The position numbers were made by a program, and so were the translations under genes. Under the pieces are notes generated by a model. The model saw only the letters and a program-made list of their open reading frames with translations. It did no database searches and was not told where the DNA came from. Below are positions 57,966-64,000 of a stretch of 64,000 bases of DNA, piece after piece. The DNA is from Cognatilysobacter xinjiangensis (lineage in GTDB: Bacteria; Pseudomonadota; Gammaproteobacteria; Xanthomonadales; Xanthomonadaceae). Numbering within the stretch: position 1 is the first letter of the stretch; each line of letters starts with the position of its first letter. The stretch covers positions 310,001 through 374,000 of the forward strand of contig NZ_BMXY01000002.1 in the NCBI RefSeq assembly GCF_014651995.1, read 5' to 3'.

Positions 57966-60911
57966 ATGAGGACGGCGTTGACGGCGATCAGGACCAGCGA
58001 GGTGCCCGCGGCGGAGCGGCAGCGCATCGGGCACGTGCTCGGTGGGCTGCTCGATGCTGTCGACATCCCCGACTTCGCGCGGCGCGTGGCGGCGTATTTC
58101 GAGGGCGAGGGCTTCGCCCGCGTCGACGTCCTCTGGATGATCGGCGGCAGTGAGCTGCACACGCGCGACGACTGCGTCCTGCACGAGGACGACCGACGCC
58201 TGGTCGAAATGGCGCGCGCGAACGGCGAGTGGGCGGTGGACGCGGCGCGCGGCCGCATCGCCGCCGGCATCGAGGTGCAGCAGAGCGGCGACGCGATCGG
58301 CGTCGTGCTCGACGCGCAGCCCGCGCTGCAGGCCCGCGTGCGGCAGCAGTGCGACCTGCTGGCGCCGGTGGCGCGCGCTGTGTTCGAGAAGCACCGGCTC
58401 ACCGCGTCGATGCGCGCACTCGAGCGCTCCGAGCAGCTGCAATCCGCGTTGTTCCAGATCGCCGACATGGCGAGCTCGGACATGGACCTGCCCGACATGC
58501 TGCGCGAGCTGCACGCGATCGTCGGCCGCTTCATGTACGCCGAGAACTTCTACATCGCGCTGTACGACGACCAGAAGGATGCGATCCGCTTCATCTACCT
58601 GGTCGATACCGAGGACACCATCACCCGCGATCCGGACCAGTTCCTGCCGATGGCCGAGCTGGAGCACGGCCTGACCTGGTACGTGATCCGCAACAGGCAG
58701 CCCCTGATGGGCTCGATGCAGGAGATCCGCGGGCAGATCGACGGACCGATGCGCGACATCGGCGCCGACTCGCACGACTGGATGGGCGTGCCGATCATGG
58801 TCGGCAACACCGTGCGCGGCGTGCTGGTGGTGCAGAGCTACATCGAGCGCCCGCGCTACACGGCGGCCGACCAGGCGCTGCTGACCTACGTCGGCAGCCA
58901 CATTCTCACCGCGCTCGACCGCAAGCTGCAGCAGGAAGAGCTCGAGCGGCGCGTCGAGGAGCGCACCCAAGCGCTGACCCTGGAGATCCAGGAACGCCAG
59001 CGCAGCGTCCGCATCCAGGAGACGCTCTACCGCATCGCCGAGCTCTCGCATACCGCGACCAACCTCGACGAGTTCTACGCCGCGGTGCATCGCATCATCG
59101 GCGAGTTCCTCGATGCACGTAACTTCTACATCGCGCTGCTGTCCGACGACGGCGAGACGATCCACTTCCCGTACTTTGTCGACCAGCACGGCAAGACCGC
59201 CGAAAGCCGCCGCCTGGGCCGCGGCATCTCCGAATACGCGATGCGCCAGGGCAAGCCGCTGCTGGTCGACATGACGCAGCCGGAGACCGTCGCGCACATC
59301 GAGGAGCTGCACGCGCGCGGCGAGCTGGCGATGATGGGCAAGGCGGCGATCGCCTGGCTCGGCGTGCCGCTGATGCTCGGCGAGCGCGTGATGGGCCTGC
59401 TCGCCGTGCAGAGCTACACGCCGGGCGTGGGCTATACCGACCGCGACCGCGAGCTGCTCACCTTCATCAGCTACCAGATCGCGAACGGCCTGGAGCGCCA
59501 GCGTGCCGCGGCCGAGCTCAAGAATGCCTATGCGGACCTCGAACGCCGCGTGTCCGAGCGCACGATGGAGCTGTCCGAGCAGATCGAGGTGCGCGAGCAG
59601 ATCGAGCAGCGACTGAAGCACGAGGTGCTGCACGACTCGCTGACCGGCCTGCCCAACCGCGCCTACCTGCGCGACCAGCTGGTGCGCGCGCTCGCCCATC
59701 GCGAGCGCGACCCGCACTACCGCTTCGCCGTGCTGTTCATGGACCTCGACCGTTTCAAGGTCATCAACGACTCGGTCGGCCACCTCGTCGGCGACGCGCT
59801 GCTCAAGGAAGTCGCGCGGCGCTTCGCGCATTGCGTGCGCGGGGGACGCGACATGGTCGCGCGCCTCGGCGGCGACGAGTTCGCGATCCTGATGGAAGTG
59901 GACGCGCCCGAGTCCGCCATGCGCATGGGCCAGCGCGTGATCGACGCGCTGCGCGAGCCGGTGCGCGTGGAGGGCAAGGAGCTGTTCACCGGCGTCAGCG
60001 TGGGCATCACCCTGTCGAGCCCGCACTACACCTCGCCGGAAGACCTGCTGCGCGATGCCGACATCGCCATGTACCGCGCCAAGGCCGGCGGCCGCCATCG
60101 CATCGAGGTGTTCGACGAACAGCTGCACGAGCAGGCGCTGCAACTGCTGGAAGTCGAGAGCGACCTGCGCCGTGCGATCACGCGCCAGGAGTTCGAGCCC
60201 TACTTCCAGCCGATCGTGCGACTGGTCGATGGGGCGGTGGTCGGCTACGAGGCACTGATGCGCTGGAACCATCCCGAGCGCGGCGTGCTCGCGCCCGGTG
60301 CGTTCCTGCACGTCGCCGACGCCAGCGGCAGCATGGAGGCGATCGACTGGCAGGTCTTCGACCGCACGCTGGACTGCATCGGCCGGCTGCTGCAGCCCGG
60401 CCAGTACGTCAACCTCAACTTCTCGCCGCGACATTTCCGCTCGCTCGAGCTCGACCAGCGCTTCCTGCAGCTGATCGCGTCCAAGGGTGTGTCGCCCTCG
60501 CAGGTGCGCATCGAGGTCACCGAGGGCGCGCTGCTGGAGAACCCCGAGCAGATCGGCCAGGTATTCAACCGCCTGCGCGAGAACGGCGTGCTGATCGCGC
60601 TCGACGACTTCGGCACCGGCTATTCCTCGCTGAGCTACCTGCACCGCTTCAAGCTGCACACGGTGAAGATCGACCGCTCGTTCATCAGCGACCTGCGGCT
60701 GGAGGACGAGGGCGGCAGCACCGCGGTGGTGCGCGCGATCCTCGCGCTCTCGCGCGCCCAGCGCCTCGAGGTGGTGGCCGAGGGCATCGAGACCGACGCG
60801 CAGCGTCGCGCGCTGCTGTCGCTCGGCGCGGAGATCGGCCAGGGCTACTTCTTCGCCAAGCCGGCCTCGCTGGACGCAATTCTGGCGGGCCGCAAGGACG
60901 ATCTCGCCTAG
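57966..60911 (+). CDS. Cyclic-di-GMP metabolising protein (GAF-GAF-GGDEF-EAL)
   Basis: 981 residues, no membrane helix, so cytoplasmic. A ~150-residue N-terminal region, two GAF domains (about 170-320 and 360-510) joined by coiled coils, then GGDEF with an intact GGDEF at 635-639, and EAL with EAL at 762-764, DDFGTGYSS, VKIDRSF and EGIET. Both catalytic motifs look complete, so it could make and break cyclic di-GMP, with the GAF domains selecting the direction. Its stop overlaps the convergent gene by four bases. Confidence 0.93.
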   Translation: MRTALTAIRTSEVPAAERQRIGHVLGGLLDAVDIPDFARRVAAYFEGEGFARVDVLWMIGGSELHTRDDCVLHEDDRRLVEMARANGEWAVDAARGRIAAGIEVQQSGDAIGVVLDAQPALQARVRQQCDLLAPVARAVFEKHRLTASMRALERSEQLQSALFQIADMASSDMDLPDMLRELHAIVGRFMYAENFYIALYDDQKDAIRFIYLVDTEDTITRDPDQFLPMAELEHGLTWYVIRNRQPLMGSMQEIRGQIDGPMRDIGADSHDWMGVPIMVGNTVRGVLVVQSYIERPRYTAADQALLTYVGSHILTALDRKLQQEELERRVEERTQALTLEIQERQRSVRIQETLYRIAELSHTATNLDEFYAAVHRIIGEFLDARNFYIALLSDDGETIHFPYFVDQHGKTAESRRLGRGISEYAMRQGKPLLVDMTQPETVAHIEELHARGELAMMGKAAIAWLGVPLMLGERVMGLLAVQSYTPGVGYTDRDRELLTFISYQIANGLERQRAAAELKNAYADLERRVSERTMELSEQIEVREQIEQRLKHEVLHDSLTGLPNRAYLRDQLVRALAHRERDPHYRFAVLFMDLDRFKVINDSVGHLVGDALLKEVARRFAHCVRGGRDMVARLGGDEFAILMEVDAPESAMRMGQRVIDALREPVRVEGKELFTGVSVGITLSSPHYTSPEDLLRDADIAMYRAKAGGRHRIEVFDEQLHEQALQLLEVESDLRRAITRQEFEPYFQPIVRLVDGAVVGYEALMRWNHPERGVLAPGAFLHVADASGSMEAIDWQVFDRTLDCIGRLLQPGQYVNLNFSPRHFRSLELDQRFLQLIASKGVSPSQVRIEVTEGALLENPEQIGQVFNRLRENGVLIALDDFGTGYSSLSYLHRFKLHTVKIDRSFISDLRLEDEGGSTAVVRAILALSRAQRLEVVAEGIETDAQRRALLSLGAEIGQGYFFAKPASLDAILAGRKDDLA

Positions 60912-61378
60912 CGCGGCCAGTGATGCGCGCGGCAGGCCCGCACCACGCTGGCCAGGGCACTGCCCGGCACGCCGCTGGCGACCGTGCGGTCGCCCAGCTT
61001 CAGCGCGAACGAGCGCGCCACCAGCATGCGATCCAGGATCGGCGCATCCAGCGCGATCCGGGTGCCGAACGCCGGCCGCGTGCCGACCCCGGTGCGTTCG
61101 ACCGGATACGGCACTGCCGTGCCGTCGGCGACCAGCACGAGCTGCGGCAGCTTCGACGGCAAGTGGTCGCCCGCCAGTCGCAGGACGATGCGTGGATCGC
61201 CCGGGTCGCACTGGACCTGGATCCGCAGCCCGTCCCGCGCCGTCCACCGCGCCTGCGCCTGAAGGCCGTCACCGTACTGTCGCCAGCGGGCGTCGGGCGT
61301 GTCCGCGCCGCGACCGGCGGCGGTGCCCGCCGACAGCAGCAGGGTCAGAACGACACAGAAACGTGATGCAGTTCGCAT
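60908..61378 (-). CDS. Secreted hypothetical protein
   Basis: 156 residues from ATG 61378, with a signal peptide (FCVVLTLLLSAGTAAG). Mature chain predicted mainly beta-strand with DGLRIQVQCDPGDPRIVLRL and two cysteines. A possible longer start (61420) lacks a good signal. No family recognised. Confidence 0.65.
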   Translation of the reverse strand: MRTASRFCVVLTLLLSAGTAAGRGADTPDARWRQYGDGLQAQARWTARDGLRIQVQCDPGDPRIVLRLAGDHLPSKLPQLVLVADGTAVPYPVERTGVGTRPAFGTRIALDAPILDRMLVARSFALKLGDRTVASGVPGSALASVVRACRAHHWPR

Positions 61379-61440
61379 AATTGGGCGACCGTAGCGCGTC
61401 GGCGTGGCGGCGGCGTGCATGCCGCACGCCTCGCCGACCA

Positions 61441-61488
61441 GCGGCGTTACGACCCGATCACCCGCCCGTGGCTCGCCGCTAACGCCGC
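61441..61488. repeat. 9-bp inverted repeat upstream of the mini-protein operon
   Basis: GCGGCGTTA (61441-61449) and TAACGCCGC (61480-61488) are exact complements over a 30-base spacer, about 35 bases before the first start codon. It may be an operator or a long stem in the leader. Confidence 0.4.
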
Positions 61489-61521
61489 CCTGCCCAGCAT
61501 CGGCCCAAAAGGGAGATGGGC

Positions 61522-61746
61522 ATGGGCACCAACATCCAAGAGAAGCACCTGCGCGATTCCGGCCGCGCCAATCCACCGGCCGGCCCGGACGGGCTCGGCG
61601 GCGGCACGCATGCGCTGCGCGCCGGCAAGGACGGCCCGACCCAGCGAAAGTCGGTGCAGCCGAAGGACGACGCCGGCGACGGCCCGTCGCAGGGCGACCG
61701 CATGGACCAGGGCCGCCACAGCGGCCGCGACGGCAATCCGGGTTGA
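61522..61746 (+). CDS. Polar, disordered mini-protein 1
   Basis: 74 residues; AAGGGAG 6 bases before ATG 61522 (another ATG 6 bases earlier). Very rich in Gly, Asp, Lys, Arg and Gln with almost no hydrophobic core (THALRAGKDGPTQRKSVQ), so probably unstructured. Resembles small stress or desiccation proteins in composition only. Followed 10 bases later by a similar gene. Confidence 0.6.
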   Translation: MGTNIQEKHLRDSGRANPPAGPDGLGGGTHALRAGKDGPTQRKSVQPKDDAGDGPSQGDRMDQGRHSGRDGNPG

Positions 61747-61756
61747 GGAGGCGGCG

Positions 61757-61945
61757 ATGCGACCCGACGAGCAGAAACTGAAAGCGACCCAGAAGTCCGG
61801 CAAGAAGACCGACGCGCGCGAACTCGATCACCACGGCCAGAAGGTCTCGTCCGCGCATCGGCCCGAGGCGCAAGCCGAGGACGACGCGTCGGCCATCGAC
61901 AGGACGCGCTCGCGCGATCCCAACTTCGGCCGCGGGCATCACTGA
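61757..61945 (+). CDS. Polar, disordered mini-protein 2
   Basis: 62 residues; GAGGAG 6 bases before ATG 61757. Lys/Asp/His/Arg-rich with ATQKSGKKTDARELDHHG and ending RGHH. Likely unfolded or nucleic-acid/metal binding. It stops 3 bases before the thioredoxin-like gene, suggesting one operon. Confidence 0.6.
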   Translation: MRPDEQKLKATQKSGKKTDARELDHHGQKVSSAHRPEAQAEDDASAIDRTRSRDPNFGRGHH

Positions 61946-61948
61946 CGC

Positions 61949-62275
61949 ATGGCGATGAATCGCGCCTACGTCGCGCAGGAACCCACGCGCGAGGCGGTGG
62001 AGGCGATGCCCGGCGCGGTGCTGCTGGAATTCGGCGCGCCCTGGTGCCCGCACTGCCAGGCCGCCGAGCCGCTGGTCGACCACGCGCTCTCGCAGCGCGA
62101 CGACGTCGCGCACCTGCGCATCGAGGACGGCCGCGGCCGCCGGCTGGGCCGCTCGTTCGGCGTGAAGCTGTGGCCGACCTACGTGCTGTTGCGCGACGGC
62201 GTCGAGTACGGCCGCACCGTGCGGCCGCGCTCGCTGCGCGAGGTCGAGGCGCTGTTCGACGACGCGGAGGCCTGA
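61949..62275 (+). CDS. Thioredoxin-family protein
   Basis: 108 residues without a signal peptide. Active site WCPHC (C33, C36) and cis-proline region LWPTYVLLRDG. CPHC instead of the usual CGPC resembles oxidising DsbA-type sites, yet the protein looks cytosolic. Lies in a probable operon with the two polar mini-proteins. Confidence 0.85.
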   Translation: MAMNRAYVAQEPTREAVEAMPGAVLLEFGAPWCPHCQAAEPLVDHALSQRDDVAHLRIEDGRGRRLGRSFGVKLWPTYVLLRDGVEYGRTVRPRSLREVEALFDDAEA

Positions 62276-62279
62276 GCGC

Positions 62280-63149
62280 GTGCAGCCCGACGCCGGAGCG
62301 TCAGCGTCAAAGCCGCCGGTGATGCCGGTCCCGCCGCCGCCGTACGACATCGCCGAGATCATGGGCGGCCTGTACGGCCCCGGCATCATCGCGCGCCGCG
62401 GCGCGTTCGAGCGCGGCTGGGTAGCGCGCCTGCGCGAGGACGTCGACACGCTGTTCGACGAGGCGCGCTGCATTCCCGGTGGCGCGGTGCCGCGCGGGCC
62501 GAACCGCCACTACGTCGAGATCCATCCCGAGCGCCTGCGCGGCTTCGTCGACCTGATGATGCATCCGTGGATCACCACGGTTGCGCGCGCCGTGCTCGGC
62601 CCCGGCTGGCGCGTCGTCGAGGTCGGCTTCGACGTGCCCGGCCCCGGCGCGATGGACCAGCCCTGGCATCGCGACTTTCCGATGCCCGAGGCGACGCGCG
62701 TGGGGCGCCGGCTGGACTCGCTCGCCTTCAACCTGACCACCATCGACGTGACCGAGGACATGGGCCCGTTCGAGATCGCGCCGGGCACGCAGTGGGAGAC
62801 CGGCGAGGACTTCGCTGCCGGCATGTTCCCGCCCGAGGCCAACGGCCCGCGCTATGCCGCGCGCGCCGAGCGCAAGCTCGCGCGCATGGGCGACGTCTCC
62901 GCGCGTTCGGCGCTGACCATCCACCGCGGCACCGCCAACCGTTCGCAGCTCTCGCGCCCGGTGCTGGTGCTCGGCGTCGACGCACCCGATGCGCGCAACG
63001 GCGAGCGCCACGACCTGCAGCTCACGCGACGCTATGTGGCGACGCTGCCCCCGGGCGTGCTCGACCACCTCGCCTGCCGCCTCGTCGACGAGCTCGAGCC
63101 GATCGTGCAGCTGCACCAGATCGACGGGCTCACGATGGGCCGCGCCTAG
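62280..63149 (+). CDS. PhyH-type 2-oxoglutarate/Fe(II) dioxygenase
   Basis: 289 residues, GTG start 4 bases after the thioredoxin-like gene. Iron facial-triad start H130-x-D132 in WHRDFPMPE. The distal His is probably in SALTIHRGTANRS, where the following Arg would bind 2-oxoglutarate. Phytanoyl-CoA dioxygenase superfamily; substrate unknown. Confidence 0.75.
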   Translation: MQPDAGASASKPPVMPVPPPPYDIAEIMGGLYGPGIIARRGAFERGWVARLREDVDTLFDEARCIPGGAVPRGPNRHYVEIHPERLRGFVDLMMHPWITTVARAVLGPGWRVVEVGFDVPGPGAMDQPWHRDFPMPEATRVGRRLDSLAFNLTTIDVTEDMGPFEIAPGTQWETGEDFAAGMFPPEANGPRYAARAERKLARMGDVSARSALTIHRGTANRSQLSRPVLVLGVDAPDARNGERHDLQLTRRYVATLPPGVLDHLACRLVDELEPIVQLHQIDGLTMGRA

Positions 63150-63187
63150 CTGCGTAAACTGCGCGCCCCGTTCCGCACCGCCCTGCC

Positions 63188-63514
63188 ATGAGCGCCTATT
63201 CCGAGATCGCCGACGCCATCGTCGACCATGCCGAGGCGATGACGCGCCTGAGTGCCGACCGCCTCGACGCCGCGGCCTTCGACGCCGCCGTGGCCGAGCA
63301 CGTGCATTCGATCCGCGTGCTGGCCGTCTCGCACATCGACCCGGTCGCCGACCGCGCGTTCTTCAAGACGATCAAGGCCGCGACCGCGCGTGCGCCCGGC
63401 GTCTACGTGCACATTCCCGACGGGATCATCGAGTTCCTCGTCGACACCGCGCGCGGGCAGCAGCGCTTCGAGCTGTGGAACGCGAAGGAGCTGCGCGCCG
63501 GCGGGCGCGACTGA
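63188..63514 (+). CDS. Small hypothetical protein
   Basis: 108 residues, cytoplasmic, no motif recognised. Helical N-terminal half (SEIADAIVDHAEAMTRLSAD) and a C-terminal part with VYVHIPDGIIEFLVD. Convergent to the antiporter gene with 3 bases between. Confidence 0.55.
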   Translation: MSAYSEIADAIVDHAEAMTRLSADRLDAAAFDAAVAEHVHSIRVLAVSHIDPVADRAFFKTIKAATARAPGVYVHIPDGIIEFLVDTARGQQRFELWNAKELRAGGRD

Positions 63515-63517
63515 GGC

Positions 63518-64000
63518 TCAGCCCGCCGCGGGCGCCAGTTCCTCGCGCGTGCCGGGCGCCCGCGCGAGGCGGCGCAGCTTCGGCGCCACCACCGGTACCG
63601 TCAGCATCGTGCTGCCGATCGCCATCAGCAAGAGCGCGGTGAACATCGCGCTGGTGATGATCGCCTTGTCCAGCAGCACGTTGGCGAAGATGATCATGAT
63701 CAGCGCCTTGGTCTGCAGCAGCCAGCCGATCATCGAGGCCTCGCCCGGCGCCCAGCCGAGGATGCGCCCGGCCAGGCGCACGCCGAGCAGCTTGCCGGCC
63801 ACCGAGGCCACCAGCAGTGCCGCCGCTGCGAGGAATACCGCCGCGCCGCCCATCGACCATGCGGTCTTGAGCCCCGTGCTGAGGAAGAACACCGGCATCA
63901 TCACCAGCAGCACGTTGTGGCGCAGGCCGTCGAGCTTCTCCTGGTCGAACCAGTGCGCGTCCATCACCACGCCGGCGAGGAACGCGCCGACCATGAAGTG
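63518..64000 (-). CDS. Cation/proton antiporter (CPA2/Kef-type), N-terminal part beyond the window
   Basis: The frame is open through the right edge, so only the last ~160 residues are visible. Helices contain GAFLAGVVMD, MMPVFFLSTGLKT and LLQTKALIMIIFANVLLD, typical of the sodium/hydrogen exchanger (CPA2) membrane domain. No TrkA-type regulatory domain follows the last helix before the stop. Confidence 0.8.
   Translation of the reverse strand, partial: HFMVGAFLAGVVMDAHWFDQEKLDGLRHNVLLVMMPVFFLSTGLKTAWSMGGAAVFLAAAALLVASVAGKLLGVRLAGRILGWAPGEASMIGWLLQTKALIMIIFANVLLDKAIITSAMFTALLLMAIGSTMLTVPVVAPKLRRLARAPGTREELAPAAG

Noticed and set aside
57900-61247. A 1115-codon open frame on the minus strand opposite the GGDEF-EAL gene
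   Set aside because: Its protein is a low-complexity Arg/Ala/His/Leu chain with no domain, while the plus strand encodes intact GAF, GGDEF and EAL motifs. High G+C removes stops from the opposite frame.

Overview
The window is a contiguous, gene-dense, high-G+C chromosomal segment of a gammaproteobacterium of the family Xanthomonadaceae. The gene content looks like Lysobacter, Luteimonas or a close relative; the genus is an inference. The grounds are the order virD4-virB7-8-9-10-11-1-2-3-4-5-6 of a chromosomal Xanthomonas-type T4SS, the secretin-like N0 domain on its VirB7 lipoprotein, a PhoPQ pair, a CtlX-type amidinotransferase, and several small secreted proteins that I cannot place in a widespread family. 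No rRNA, tRNA, CRISPR array, insertion sequence, integrase or relaxase was seen. No gene-free stretch exceeds 300 bases.

Layout: 1-2.1 kb holds the end of heme O synthase (ctaB) and a membrane diguanylate cyclase. 2.1-7.7 kb, minus strand, holds a hybrid sensor kinase, yqeY, a YihY-type membrane protein and the primase dnaG. 7.8-21.1 kb is a complete T4SS operon with a 69-residue leader ORF at the front and a DUF4189 protein at the end. 21.2-28.1 kb holds dusA, ctlX, a PepSY-like secreted protein, phoP-phoQ, a HAD phosphatase and an M17 aminopeptidase. 28.1-37.3 kb is an envelope-stress and export island: a membrane-anchored HExxH protein, a DesK/DesR-type pair with its ABC exporter, and a divergent HlyD/LolD/FtsX/FtsX exporter. 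37.3-39.6 kb holds an EamA transporter, a mini-protein with a histidine-kinase-like H-box, and an Ada-type methyltransferase.

39.7-49.1 kb, all minus strand, is a cell-envelope and lipoate block: mltB, rlpA, dacC, a CsgG-like protein, ybeD, lipB, lipA and the tail-specific protease prc. 49.2-53 kb holds a VanZ-like protein, a MidA-type methyltransferase, and a pteridine/folate group (pteridine reductase, DUF1697, folK, folB). tsaD and rpsU diverge at 54.1 kb. 54.6-57.9 kb holds secreted small proteins, a HAD hydrolase, a glycine-rich membrane protein, a 33-residue membrane micro-ORF and a 3-methyladenine glycosylase. 58-60.9 kb is a GAF-GAF-GGDEF-EAL protein. 61-64 kb holds two polar mini-proteins, a thioredoxin-like protein, a PhyH-type dioxygenase, a small unknown and the end of a cation/proton antiporter.

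The most striking system is the T4SS. It has every core part of a double-membrane VirB/D4 machine but no DNA-processing gene, which matches the contact-dependent bacteria-killing X-T4SS known from Xanthomonas citri and relatives. No gene with a recognisable XVIPCD effector tail lies nearby, so its toxins are probably encoded elsewhere. A second theme is the break-up of the rpsU-dnaG region: yqeY and dnaG sit about 49 kb from tsaD-rpsU. A third is a cluster of TGTCA/TGACA palindromes between the two divergent export operons near 32.65 kb, a good candidate operator for the local LuxR-type regulator.
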